DNA of 64,000 nt, taken from NCBI GenBank assembly GCA_037367355.1, contig CM074696.1, positions 2,790,001-2,854,000 on the forward strand, written 5' to 3'. The notes below the pieces were generated by a model that was not told the DNA's origin, searched no databases, and saw nothing but the letters and a program-made list of their open reading frames with translations. The stretch comes from Neoscytalidium dimidiatum (Eukaryota > Ascomycota > Dothideomycetes > Botryosphaeriales > Botryosphaeriaceae). Position numbers and translations under genes: made by a program. Below, piece by piece: positions 35,923-47,866 of the stretch. Each line of letters opens with the position of its first letter. The first letter of the stretch is position 1.

Positions 35923-37882
35923 ATGTCTCACTCTTCCAATTCGTCCGACACAGCTTCGGACCCTCTGGACACGCGCGGAGACGAGGGCTGGGAGGATGCG
36001 GAGCCCGACGTCGAAGAGATCCGAGTAGTGAGCCTTTTCGACGACGAGACGTTTGCGGATGTCAAGCAGATGGTCGAGGATTGCAGGAAAAGGTACAACT
36101 TCGATTTCGTCGGCATCCAGAAGAAGCTGGGTGTGTACTATTTCTTTCATCTAATTTCTCCAGGAGTGTCTTCCCCCATTCTACGTGCCTTTTCCCTTTC
36201 CATCACGTGTTCGGGCTTTCCAGATGCGGATACCCGAGTCCGCATTGTTTCCACACTTTCTTTACGTTTGTGGGAATCCAGCTTTATTTTCTAGCTGTCT
36301 TGGACAAACTCTTAGAGTCGGGCTTTACTTGGCTAACGCTAGACGCAAGGCCTTGATTTCTACTCGAGCATCAAGCTCGTGAACTACATCCGCAGCGAGG
36401 TCAAGAACGGCAACAAGAACCCGGACGTCTCTGACGCGTCCAAATTCGCCGACGACAGGTACCTCCAGCCTGTCCTTGAGGACGATGCGTTGCTCTTCTG
36501 CCTGGACGAACTGTCCGCGGACGACGACGACGCCGCCGCCGGAGAACCTCAGTCGGAGGAAGGCAAGGCCGCCGCAAGGGTCAAGGAGTTGGAGGAGCAA
36601 CTGCAGCAACTAGCCAGCCAGTTCGCCGAGTACCGAGAGGCCGTCTCCAAGACGCTCGAGGAGCGCTGGAGCGAAAACGATGCGCAAAGGCCCGGCGAGG
36701 CTGGTCCTTCAGGGTCCACGAAGGCTCCTGAGGGCAAGCACGGCGTCGATACCGGGTACTTCGACTCCTATTCGTACAACGGTCAGTCGCGCAACGCTGT
36801 TCTCAGTGCTCCTGTTTAACTTCCGCAGACATCCACGAGACCATGCTCAAGGACACCATCCGCACGGACGCCTACCGCGACTTCGTGTACGACAACAAGC
36901 ACCTTTTCGCCGGCAAGACGGTGCTCGACGTCGGGTGCGGCACGGGCATCCTGTCCATGTTCTGCGCGAAGGCCGGGGCGGCGCACGTCATCGCGGTCGA
37001 CAACAGCGAGATGATCGAGAAGGCGGTCGTCAACTGCCACAGCAACGGCTTCTCCGGCAAGATCACCTGCCTGCGCGGCAAGATCGAGGAGGTCACGCTG
37101 CCCGTCGACAAGGTCGACATCATCATCTCCGAGTGGATGGGGTACTGCCTGCTGTTCGAGGCCATGTTCGACAGCGTCATGTGGGCCAGGGACCGCTACC
37201 TGAAGCCGGACGGGCTGATGGTGCCCAGCCACTGCACGCTGCACATCGCGCCCTTCTCTGATGGCGACTACATCGCCGACAGCATCGAGTTCTGGCGCGA
37301 CGTGTACGGCTTCGACATGAGCGCCATGATGGACAAGATTCGCGATGACGTCCGGGTCAAGAGCTTGACGCCGGACAAGCTTGGTGAGTTTCTCTGCAGA
37401 GCGCTCAGAACGGCGCATGAAAGTATGCGCCTGTGCTCATCTCTTTCACAGTCGCGAAGTCATCGCAGTTCCTGCAGCTCCCGCTCCACACCATCACCAC
37501 GCAGGAGCTGGAGTTCGTGAAGGATTTCTCGGTCGAGATCGAGCAGGACGCCGACGCGCTGGACGGCTGGTGCATCTGGTTCGACACCTTCTTCCTGCCG
37601 TCCCGCGACGAGGCGCTGCCGGCGGACGCGCGGGCTGAGACGTGGAAGGGGCTCGGAAATGCATTCACGACGGGGCCCGGCGGCAAGCCCACGCACTGGG
37701 AGTCCGGGCTCCTGCTGGTGGAGCGCGGTGGCAGTGGAGAGGCGAGCTTGAAGAAGGGCCAGAAGATCGCGGGCAGCGTGTCGTACAAGAAGGCGGGCAA
37801 GAACACGCGCGACTTGGCTATCGAGATCGAGTGGGCGTGCGCGGCGGGCGGAAAGCGGAAACAAGCGTGGAAGCTTGAGTAG
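35923..37882 (+). CDS. PRMT3: Protein arginine N-methyltransferase 3, 541 aa
   Basis: join(35923..36130,36350..36781,36829..37383,37452..37882). Type I arginine methyltransferase that uses S-adenosylmethionine; in yeasts and animals PRMT3 methylates the ribosomal protein Rps2 in the cytosol. The catalytic core is complete: SAM motif VLDVGCGTG (245-253), double-E loop with Glu315 and Glu324 (SEWMGYCLLFE) and the THW loop (479-481). The acidic N-terminus (EGWEDAEPD) and the FDFVGIQKKLG-LDFYSSIKLVNYIR region identify it as PRMT3 rather than PRMT1. A helical Glu/Gln-rich segment lies at about 155-185. The PRMT3 zinc-finger position (SLFDDETF...VEDCRKRYNFDF) has lost the paired Cys and His ligands. 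Intron 1 is long (219 bp); the others are 47 and 68 bp. Immediate neighbour of RAV1, same strand. Confidence 0.95.
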
Positions 37883-38494
37883 GTAGCGATCCCGGCTTTG
37901 GACGGGTGGATGGCACAGAACGGCGCTCGGGTAGATGAAGCCTGGCTGGGATATCGATAGAAAGGACGGTGTTGTTGGGACAGGCAGCGATTGGCGGCAG
38001 GCAGGGCAGCGCTAGAAATGCAGGATTATCGCACCCAGATGACCCGGGCCACTGCGCCCCATTGCCTAATACGGCGCATCTCGTGGTGGGCGCATGCACG
38101 CTGGGAGTGCGGAGGACTGCGTCGGGGCTGGGCGCGAGCTGGGGAACACTGTGGTAAGATCTGGAGGAGCAGCTCGAGCAGCTCGAGTCAGTTCCGGCCA
38201 TCGCACGGGCCGGATTTTTATGTAGGGCAGCGCGTGTTCTTGTCTTGTTCCATCCCGTCACCCCATGACAGCTGGCCGCCAAATATCTCTCCCTCCATCC
38301 CAAGGGGGAAACAAAAAAAAAAAAGAAGAAGCTCACATGCTGTGTTTCCGAGCCACTGCCGCCTGAGAAACACTGCGTCCTCAACAGATCCGCACCTCCA
38401 GCTCTGCCATCTGCCCTCCGGAGAGCTCCAACACCACCGACTCGGACCATGACGACGCAGCTGTAGAGCCGCCCAGCTCCAGCATTCCCGTTCC
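37883..38494. other. PRMT3-RAV1 intergenic region
   Basis: 3' end of PRMT3 and promoter of RAV1. A purine run of A and AAG occurs at about 38311-38330. The GAGCAGCTCGAGCAGCTCGAG direct repeat lies near 38166-38186. No gene is seen. Confidence 0.5.
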
Positions 38495-41400
38495 ATGCGC
38501 GCCCTCCTCCCCGGCCGTCCCAACGCAGAGCTCGCTGCTGTGACCACCGGGCTCTGGGAGGGAAGGCAGCTCATCGTGCGCCTCCAGCCCGCCCTCAATT
38601 CCCTCCAATTGCCCCTCGCTAAGTGCTGCTGCAGGCCTACGTCTCCGGCAATGCCCTCGTCATCCTCGGCGGCCCGCGCCACGTCATACAAACAACCTAC
38701 AGCGAAGATGAGGACGACTTGGTGGCTGTGGTCCTGGATGAGCCGTCGGGCAAGATAGCAGCTGCTTCCAAGCAGGCTGTCTACGTCTACAAACCCCACG
38801 GCCTGGACATCGGCCAGCCCAAGGTGCGTGGACTGGCTGCGGCGCCGCTCCGCAGCAAGGACTGACAATGGGGACATGCAGTGGACGCTCCAACATACCC
38901 TGACCCTTCCCGACCCCGACGACGACATCCGAACGCTTTCCTGGGGCATCGCCGAGGAGCTCTTGATCGGCAGCTCCTCGCTGACGCTGTACTCGACCCA
39001 CAACCACGAGTCCGAACGCCTCTTCACGACGCCGCTCGCCTCGCCCGCCAAGCTCGCGCACTTCTCGTACGACGCCACCTTCATCGCCTCGACCGCGCGC
39101 TACGACCGCCTGGTCAAGATATGGCACCGCCTGAGCTTCGGCAGCGTCGAGGAGCGCTTCGACGTCGCATACCTGCCACACCCGGCCGTCGTGACCGGCC
39201 TGCACTGGCGCCGCCCGCGCCACCGCGAGCAGAGCATCGACAACGTGCTGCACACCATCTGCGCCGACAACAAGGTGCGCGTCTGGGTCGGCGGCGAGCA
39301 GAACCACGGCCCGGAGATCTTCCAGCTGTGGGCCCAGATCGACCTGGCCGAGTCCATCAAGCCGCGCGCCCTGGATCCGGGCGCGCGCTCGGGGCGCAGG
39401 TACGCCTTCTTCATCGACAGCGCCGACTTCGCCGTCGCGACCGAGAAGGCCGTCCAGACGGCGTCGGACAAGCGCGGCCGGGAGGAGTCGCACGCCCTGC
39501 AGCACTTGATCGAGGTCGCGAATCGCACGCCAGAGGTGTGCGTCGTGCTGGACGATAGGGGCAACATGTCGGCGTGGGGGTTGGAGAGCGTCGATACCAA
39601 GTCGAACAAGACGAGCAACATCTTCAATATCGCGCACGTCGAGGGCCTGAGGCTGCACTTTGCGAAGGATGTCCTGCCGATCGAGGATAACGTGCAGTTT
39701 TACAGCTTCTGCGGAGATGCGCATGGCAGTTCGTTTACCCTGCTCATGCACCATTTCGACGGGAGGATAGAGTGGTTGGAAGGCAAGATCGACCTCCTGT
39801 TCGACCCTTCGCCGTTGAAGTTGACGAGGCTGGAACGCGAGACCATCTTGACCGGACATACTGGACCTATCAAGAAAGCGGTTCGTACAGCCACCGGACG
39901 GGCACTGATATCGCGGACAGACAAGAACGAAGGTGTGGTGTGGAAGCAGGAGAATTCGAAACACTCTGGACCTGTCCTCGCCCGGCATAGCACAGTACAA
40001 GTGAACGAGCATATCCATCGGACGGCATTGCTGTCTGAAGGCGACTTCGTTGTGTTTTTGCACCATGGCAGCATATCACTCTGGGACGCTCGGACACCAC
40101 GAGCGAAGGAGGTTGCTCGCTGCGACTACAAGTTGCAAGGGAAACCGCTCTGCTTACTTGTCATCCCGCAGGTCGAAGCTGATTCCGGATGCGTCCACCT
40201 GGCCACTATATCATCAGAGATGAAGGGGATTGGGTGGGAAGTCAGGATACCACCGAAGCTAACCCGAGCAAGTCTCCGTGGACATCACCGGACGCCGTCG
40301 ATCAACATTGAAGGCAAGATCTCGATCGAAGAGCTGTGCAAGTTCGACCTCGGCGATGGAGGCGACCTCGCCTATGTTATCCCCGTTGACCCTGCTGGAA
40401 CTCCGCCTGTAATATCAGGCTTTCTCGACACCTTCGCCCGCGACGTGGCGATTTCATACACTAATTCTGGCATAATCAAATCCTGGACAGCTAGGCTGAG
40501 TCCCGACAGGTCGAAGCTGGAATGGCTTCTTACTTCCACCGTGGAGACGGGAGTCGATAACCCAACACTCTGCAGCGGCACATCCATCCGTAAAGCAGCA
40601 TTGGTAGATTCCGAGAAGACCCTCTTGACGATCTGGAGCACAAGAAGCGCCCAGTTGGAACACGAAGAGCGGTTCGAGGCTCACGATATAATCCAGGATA
40701 TTGATTGGTCTTCATCTCCTGACAATCAGTCAATTCTTGCAGTCGGCTTCCCCCACAGAGTCGTCATCTACGCACAATTGCGCTACAACTACCTCGACCA
40801 TGGACCTTCATGGGCGGCAATCCGCGAAGTCCGTATTCGAGACTTCACGCCTCATCCGATCGGTGATTCAGTCTGGCTCGGTAGTGGCAACCTGGTCATT
40901 GGTGCCGGCAACCAGCTGTTCGTCCAGGACGAACATGTGGAGGTGAACGAGGGTGTACTACCAGATCTACGTCTCGTAGCTCAATCGCATCGTGAAGCAC
41001 ACCGGAAGAAGGAAGTCGATTTGTTCACACTTGTGAGCAGATTGAACGGTCCGCTACCAGTATATCATCCGCAGCTACTGGCCCAATGCGTGCTTTTAGG
41101 GAAGCTGCCGCTTGTGCAACGCATCCTCATCAACCTCTTCAAGGCTCTGAAGTTCTATACTGAAGGCGATGCCTTTGACACGTTCTTGGGGTTGTCGCCT
41201 GAGGACTTTTATGAAGATCAGGAGGTGAGTATTTGTGAAATTCCATATCGGGATAATGAGCTGATCATGTTCGTAGGCTACCATGAATGGCGCAGCTCGC
41301 AAAGAGATGCAATCTTCCTATGCAGACTTCACAGATTCCGATGATGAACCGGCCAGCGTCAGTGAAGAGGTTGCAGCAAACTTGAACGAGCTACTTTTAA

Positions 41401-42963
41401 CCAAATCAGTACCGCAGCTCTCTAACCGTGAGCAATTCCACCTTGCAGATATTGTTGAGTGTGTTGGTACGGTTGAGAAGCACAGAAGAAGCGTCGACGA
41501 TAATGCCTGTAGATTCTTGCTTTTCTTCCGGCAGCACTACCTTCGCGACAGAGATGGACAGAGGAGTGAGGAAAAGTCTCATATCTCTTGGCGCGAGATT
41601 ACTTGGGCATATCATAGCGGCAGTCAGGATATCTTGATGGATCTCGTGAGTAGGCATTTCCAAGGAAGGATGCTTTGGAAGCAGGCAAGAGAGGCCGGTA
41701 TCTTCATGTGGATGACCGACCTCAACGCTCTTGTAAGTTTGAATGGGACTAATCCTCGTGCCGCAAGTGTCGGTTTGGTTCATTTTACTTACGGCGTTTT
41801 CATAGCGCGCCCAATTCGAGGTCATCGCCCGCAACGAATACACGAAAACCGAGGAGAAGAATCCAGTCGACTGCAGCTTGTACTACCTCGCTCTGCGCAA
41901 GAAAGCCGTTCTCGTCGGACTCTGGCGCATGGCGACCTGGAGCCGCGAGCAACCGGCAACCCACCGCCTTCTGCAGAATAACTTCAACGAACCCCGCTGG
42001 AAGACAGCCGCACTCAAGAACGCCTACGCCCTCATGGGCAGGCGCCGCTTCGAGTACGCGGCCGCCTTCTTCCTGCTCGCCGATCACTTGCAAGACGCCG
42101 TCTCCGTGCTGTCCAACCAGATGGACGACATGCAGCTCGCCATCGCCGTCGCGCGCGTCTACGAGGGCGACGACGGGCCCGTCCTCCGCAAGTTCCTGAC
42201 CGACCGCGTCCTCCCGCTCGCCGTCATGCAGGGCAACCGCTGGATGGCCACGTGGGCCTTCTGGCAGCTCGGCAAGCGCGACGTGGCCGTCCGCGCGCTC
42301 GTGACGCCGCTGTCCGGGCTGCTCTCCCCGCCGGACTCGCCCTCGCTGCAGAGCAAGCTCTTCCTCACCGACGACCCGGCCCTCGTCGTCCTCTACCGCC
42401 AGCTGCGCGAGAAGTCGCTCCAGACGCTGCGCGGCGCCCTCGCCGTCACGCCCCGCGCCGAGTGGGAGTTCGTCGTGCACACGGCGCGGCTGTACGAGCG
42501 CATGGGCTGCGACCTGCTCGCGCTCGATCTCGTCCGCTCGTGGGAGTTCTTGCGCCAGGCCGCCCCGATGCCGTCGCTCGCGCCCCTGCCGACCAGGCTG
42601 CCGCTGCATTCGTCGGCGTCGGCGCATGGCGGCGGGCTGACGAGCCCGACGGTGGCGAGCCCCGGCGCCGCTGCCGCGGCCGGGTACGATATCGATCCAA
42701 GGAAGTTGTTGCGGCGGAGGAGCAGTCTCGTCGTCGCGGATTTGCCGGAGGTTCGGAGCGCGTTGGATGGGTTTGTGGACGGGGAGGGTGGCGGGAAGGC
42801 GACGAATGGGGAGAAGGAGGGTGGTGGGGAGGGGACGGAGAATGGGCTTGGCAATGGCAATGGCAATGGCAATGGCAATGGGGCGGTGGAGAAGAAGAAA
42901 CCTCCGCCTACGCAGTTCCAGGAGCCGGATGCTAATAGTTTGTTGGACTCGTTTGGATTCTGA
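38495..42963 (+). CDS. RAV1: RAVE complex subunit Rav1 (V-ATPase assembly), 1408 aa
   Basis: join(38495..38575,38635..38823,38882..41224,41277..41732,41806..42963); every intron is phase 0. Rav1 is the large WD40 scaffold of RAVE, which with Skp1 and Rav2 reassembles the V1 and Vo parts of the vacuolar proton pump. The start MRALLPGRP and the following ALTTG/W-like segment (AAVTTGLWEG) are typical of fungal Rav1. WD40-like repeats fill the first half, including the SYD..FIAST..DRLVKIW unit near residues 150-175. The Rav1-specific helical domain follows (about 620-1250), with motifs such as HFQGRMLWKQAREAG, SREQPATHRLLQ and AYALMGRRRFEYAAAFFLLAD. The C-terminus is low-complexity and ends near a short hydrophobic-acidic tail (LLDSFGF). 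A (GGCAAT)5 run codes Gly-Asn repeats. Length fits the family. Confidence 0.95.
42850..42879 (+). repeat. (GGCAAT)5 coding microsatellite in RAV1
   Basis: Five exact copies of GGCAAT, read as Gly-Asn, in the low-complexity tail of RAV1. Expansion or loss keeps the frame, so copy number is likely to vary between strains. Confidence 0.9.
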
Positions 42964-43529
42964 GCGAAGAATGTCCATGGCGTCGGCGGTGGTGAGAAGC
43001 GATGGCGGGTAGTTTGTAAGCTGAATGGTTCGTGTGGAGGAGATGGCATCGATGAGCGACTTGTGTACCTTTTTTTTTTTTTTTTTTGAAAAGGCCGTAC
43101 ACGGGGGTTGCTCGCTGCATTTAGGTCCATGGCGTATCAAGGATGCTACTGGCTGGCCAATGAAAACGATGGGCGCGAGATTTGCTTCCCAAGAAGGGAG
43201 GGAGATATTTTGGTACCGAAGAATGAGATTATCTGCGATGACGAGCACCCTCATTAGTATGGTTGGTATATGCAATGGGTCTAGTGACAATCGAGAGGTG
43301 GTTGAGATGGATTCAGGAAACTACCGAACTACTCTGGCCGTTATAGCAGATAGACTTCGGACGCGTAAATGACGTAACAAACCATCATGGACAGACAATT
43401 GATCAAGAACTCTCCACACCACATTGATTCAAGGCAAACATGAGTAAAGGATAGAATAATCCCAATACAAACCCCAAAAAAGCCAACATACCCATGATTA
43501 CTGATAGTTGGTCAGCCATCCGTCCGCCA
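42964..43529. other. Convergent 3' intergenic region
   Basis: Between the ends of RAV1 (plus) and the protease/zinc-finger gene (minus). Contains a T-run at about 43071-43087. No gene seen. Confidence 0.6.
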
Positions 43530-45826
43530 TTACCCGCTATCCCTATTTCCACCGCCCCTGCGCCTCGGAATATCCTGGGCGTGGAAGTTCCTCAGATGCT
43601 CCGTGAGGTGGTCTTTCCGCCTAAAACCATACTCCCCTTTCCTTGGGCAGCCTCTCCAAGAACACGAGAATTTTTCTTCCGGTTCTGACTTGTGATGTAC
43701 CGCGCTCATGTGTCGCATCAGGTCTGCGTGACGCTTGAAGCCTTTTCTCTCTGCGCACTCCGGTAATTTGCATTTCCACTTTCGGTCCCGCTCTGGATCT
43801 GCATGTAAATCCTCGCTTGTTATTGAAGTTGACGTTAGTGAGGGTGTTGCGAGCTCTGGGAGGCCGTGCTGTTCCCTTTGCCGAAGATTGGAAACATCTT
43901 GCTGCGTGGCAGTCCTAACGCTCTTTGCACGCAGAAAGGATGCGACACTATCCAGAAGCGGCCCTGCTGGTAGCATGTGAAGATACGGAGCACAGTCATA
44001 TGAGGCAAAGATGACACCACATAGATGTGTGCCTCGAACAACCCAAGCGCCGGAGATGCCCTGAGCTATGAAATGTTAGAGCCAAATCAGCTTGATAAAT
44101 CGAAATTGCACGTACTACTTTTGCCCGGTCGGATTTGAATCTTTCTGGTGTGCATTATGCTCGAACCGAGGATAATCGAGCTTTTTCCAGGTAGGAGATC
44201 CCCTTTCAATGTCTCCGTAATTCCGTGCATACCTCGAGGGTAGTACAAAATTTCTGCTGGCCCTTCTGAAAGCTCATCATTCGATGCGACGCCAGTGATC
44301 GAGTTCAGACCGAATCCTGACCCCGCGGTCTCTAGGTTTATTGGGACAAGAGCGAAATCTGAGTCGCGAAGAACTCTTTCTGGCAAACTGCGATCCCCAT
44401 TTCGAGTTCCCCGACCATTGTACGCTAGAATGCGAGGTAACTTCGTCTCATCCCAGCGATGTTGCGAGCTGAACGGCGGTGAGACATCATGCTCAGTGGT
44501 ATCAGCATTCCCGTTCCCACCTCCCTCTGAGTCTGACCCGGAAGAATCATCATCGGCAAGATTTTTGTCATTTCCTGGGACTTGCTCACGGTTGAAGAGG
44601 CGGATAAACGAATGAGCTGGAGCCAGCCCGTACAGAGAAGAGTCGTCTACCGTGATAACCCCTCCAATCGTGAAAAATATTTCGCTCTTCGTACATCTCG
44701 AGCACAAGCGTGCAGGGACGCCTATAAGAGCCCTCTGTGTTCCTATGGCAAAGGTGATTGGATCTTGAAGTCCGTGGTCTTTTTCGGGAGATATAGCCGT
44801 CGGCAAAATGGCTGAAGAGTTATAGCCGCCTCCGCCAAGCGTAGTTGAAAGACCTAGAGGTCGAGAGGGGAAATAGGCCGAGACATCCGCTCTGCTAAAA
44901 TGAGATAAGTTAGGGTGGATAGATTCAGGGACTGAAGAGTAGTCCCAGTTATAATGGATGGTTTGGTTAAATGTCCGCAGATCTGAACGATCCTCTGAAT
45001 GATCCAACGCTGAATATTGGTTGTCGTAGTCAGAGCTCGTGTAGGAAAAGACGTCTTCTTTTAGAGCATCAGTGTTCGTAAAAGAATCACCCTGATAGTA
45101 GTTCTCAACGGAAACTCTTTCATCCGTCTCGAAAGGTCGAAAGTAGTGACCATCCCGAACACTATAGAAGGACAAATCATCATCCCCAACTTCAGTGTTG
45201 GTATAAATACCGGGAGATCCTTCTCCTCTCGCTCCAGCTGCTGGCGTCGGTGCATGGAGAGTCACTAGAGTACTCATCCCGTGAGCGTCTAAAAAGTGGT
45301 AGAAGCTTGCAAGGCCAGGAGCTCTGCTGCTGATTTTGTCCCTGATGACAGCCTTGCACTTTTTACTAGCACAGGAGATCCAGACGGTGGGTCTCAAAAC
45401 AATCTGTGTCCTCTCGTTATGTTTTCGGAAGAGTGCCTGAACCGGTGATGTTGTGCATGCCATGCAAAGCACAGACTCCATAGTCGCTCTTCTCTCCGAC
45501 CAGTTCAAGCTGCGAATGCTCGAGCACAAGTAAGAGTCAAGCTCTTCTTTTACAAATCCTTCCCACTGGTTGCTTATCTCGCTGGGAGGAGGTAGATTCA
45601 TCAGGTATCCCATGTACACATTTGGATTAATCTGATGGACATCGGAGGATGGGAGCGATACGGTGATGGAGTGTCTCAAATTAGACCGATCGGCTTTATC
45701 ATTTCTCGGTCGAGGATCCTCTTGTTTTGACGACTGTCCGTTTCCTGTCTGCGTGCCAGGAGACTGCAACACGCAGCGCTGTTGGTCCGGTGGGTCTGCC
45801 GGCGCCGTAGTGTGCTCCACCATCAT
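43530..45826 (-). CDS. Trypsin-like domain fused to two C2H2 zinc fingers, 748 aa
   Basis: complement(join(43530..44065,44116..45826)), one 50-bp intron. The N-terminal part (about 50-200) matches a fungal hypothetical family with MGYLMNLPPPSE and WISCASKKC motifs. A central region looks like a chymotrypsin-fold protease: GGVITVDDSSLYGLAPAHSF puts His405 in the catalytic His position, SDFALVPI gives Asp490, and GISGAWVV gives Ser575 in a G-x-S-G context, followed by CGVIFASYDCAPYLHMLPA. The Asp before the catalytic Ser (usual GDSG) is Ile. A long acidic Ser/Gly/Asp insert separates His and Asp. The C-terminus has two C2H2 fingers: Cys669/Cys674/His689/His694 and Cys705/Cys710/His727/His732, with a basic tail. 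No signal peptide, so probably nuclear or cytosolic. Activity and targets are unknown. The start is the first of two adjacent ATGs. Confidence 0.8.
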
Positions 45827-46089
45827 TTGCGATCCTGTTGGACCTAAGCCGAAGCTTATATGGTCGATCCAGATCAGCAAAATCCACTATTCGAAGTACA
45901 TTCACTTACCTTGGGTCTTGATGCAGAATTACTGTCGCCATCTGGTGCCGGGAGGGTGAGTCGGGACCGTTGTGAAGTGTGAGAGCAAGGCTGAAATGTG
46001 CTGCTGCGCCCCGCTTGGGTGATCGACAACAAAGACGCGACGACTGACCGGTGAGCTGTTATCTTTCAGCCTCATTCGTATCTCCTCCA
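45827..46089. promoter_or_regulatory. Shared divergent promoter
   Basis: Only 263 bases separate the start codons of the protease/zinc-finger gene (minus) and the membrane-anchored gene (plus), so the two are likely to share regulatory sequence. No specific binding motif was recognised. Confidence 0.5.
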
Positions 46090-47286
46090 ATGATATTTGC
46101 ATACGAAATAGCCATGCATATATATAGACCTAGCCGCGCCGATGCCACGCGGCAGCTTTGCTTCCGATTTTTCGAAGTGCTGATTGTCCTACTCATGGTT
46201 CTTACCGAAAAGAGACTCATACCGCCACCAAAACCGAGCAAGGAATGCTCGTCTGAGTTATTCAATCTGTTCTGGCCAGAATGTCCGCCGGATAGGGTAG
46301 TAAGCGATGATCATGCTTACTTTTCTTGTCGAGTGCTCGGTACACTTGAGTCTCTGAAGCTGTACGAGGCCAAGTATGCTGCGAAGAAATTTGAAGATAT
46401 TCAAATGATCATCACGACAGTACGCGACTATCCGCATTCCACGCAAGAAGCCGTTGTGCACGAAATGAAGGAGCATTTCAACACGTTTGGAGACGCCGAT
46501 ATCCTGCGGTCACTCGACCTCGTACTTCAATTGTGGCTTGGTTTAGATTTCTGTTCCACGACACCGTTTGGGTTGACGGATCCATGGAACTCGCGCATCA
46601 AATGGAAGGAGGATGAGACATTGCAGAACCTCGTAGCCGCTCGATTCCATAAACTGCAACGGCCCGCGGCAGCATCCATCAACCTCGACGCTACCTTTAC
46701 AGCAGCAAAACTGACGCATATGCGCAAGCTCAAAATTCGGTGGACGTGGAACCTTATTGATCATCTCAAGTTAGACGGTCGGCGAGGAGAAAGAACATTA
46801 TCTGTTTACCAACATAAAGTCTGTCTCGTCAAACATTCTCAGACTAGCCAAACTATCATTAGCGCGGATATCCTCATCGAGACCCTCAGAACGCTCAATA
46901 TCCTTTTCCCCGTTGGAGATCCAAGCACAGAGATACTACTAGAAAAGGAAGGCATTCCAATGCACTCCGTCCGGGCAGACACTGATGGGGATCATCCGCA
47001 ATCCACCACTGAGCTGGTCTACTGGCGCTCCCGTGTGGAGGAACTCCACAAGCTCTTTCACGACCCCCCAGAAACATTCACACAAGCCATATATGACATC
47101 AGAAATCCTCATCAGTGGGCCACTATGTGGATCGCTATCTTCGGAATCTTTCTGCTCACACTCATCTTCGGGATCATGGCGACAGTATATGCTGTCGAGC
47201 AGTACAAGATTGCCAGAAAGTCCTACGACCTCTCCGTTGCGGTAGCATGCCAACAAAAAACTGGACCGTTACCTGGCTTCTGTTAG
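46090..47286 (+). CDS. Fungal hypothetical protein with C-terminal membrane segment, 398 aa
   Basis: A single exon. A frame extension upstream uses only a GTG, so the ATG at 46090 is chosen. A first hydrophobic stretch lies near 30-47 (FFEVLIVLLMVL). The centre is soluble and helical, and the C-terminus carries a strong membrane helix after DIRNPHQW (W-x-x-MWIAIFGIFLLTLIFGIMA), followed by a short charged tail. This end (NP-x-QW then a helix with LTLIFGI) is a recurring C-terminal anchor in uncharacterised fungal proteins. The middle contains KIRWTWNLIDHLKLD and an effector-like Leu-rich region, but no enzymatic motif. It is divergent from and close to the protease/zinc-finger gene. The function is unknown. 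Confidence 0.75.
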   Translation: MIFAYEIAMHIYRPSRADATRQLCFRFFEVLIVLLMVLTEKRLIPPPKPSKECSSELFNLFWPECPPDRVVSDDHAYFSCRVLGTLESLKLYEAKYAAKKFEDIQMIITTVRDYPHSTQEAVVHEMKEHFNTFGDADILRSLDLVLQLWLGLDFCSTTPFGLTDPWNSRIKWKEDETLQNLVAARFHKLQRPAAASINLDATFTAAKLTHMRKLKIRWTWNLIDHLKLDGRRGERTLSVYQHKVCLVKHSQTSQTIISADILIETLRTLNILFPVGDPSTEILLEKEGIPMHSVRADTDGDHPQSTTELVYWRSRVEELHKLFHDPPETFTQAIYDIRNPHQWATMWIAIFGIFLLTLIFGIMATVYAVEQYKIARKSYDLSVAVACQQKTGPLPGFC

Positions 47287-47866
47287 ACTTATGATTGATA
47301 GCAAGATTGCCCACGTCTTTCGTAGGGTATTTGCTTGTAAATATTGTTTACGTATCCACAGGGTTGGACGCTGCTGATTCGGCCGACGCCTGAATTCTCG
47401 AGGATCATCGTCTCCTGTTCGTCACTATCTATTAACGGCGGTGGAGAGAAAGACTATCTAGTCTGATTTTGTGGTATAAAGTCGAATGAAACTGATTCGT
47501 ATGCCCTTCGATCTGGGTCCATATATCTCGCTACAAGGTTCATTCGCGAGGGTGGCTTATGAAATACATGCGTGACATAACATAAGAATGAAATTTGCTC
47601 AACAACACTCAGTACCGGACCCGCATAAGCAATTTGGCAAAAATAAGACCAGGATTCCAAACCCCCAGAAACAAAGCCTCATCAGGTAGGACATCTTTCA
47701 CAGCCCAGCCATCGCGCCTTTGCAGCACTGTTATAACAGTAATCCCATATTCCACGAAAAAATACTCAGCATCAAATCACCTCCTCGGACGCATCCCGTC
47801 ATTGAATAACAAGCATTGTTGTTTTTTTTTTTTTTTAGCTCAACGATCCCCCGGCGTCACCTGAGA
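47287..47866. other. Intergenic, no gene seen
   Basis: 3' region of the membrane-anchored gene and of the small minus-strand frame (convergent). A T-run lies at about 47821-47836. Confidence 0.5.

Noticed and set aside
38684..40066. 460-codon minus-strand frame over RAV1
   Set aside because: Antisense shadow of the RAV1 WD40 region; no motif of its own.
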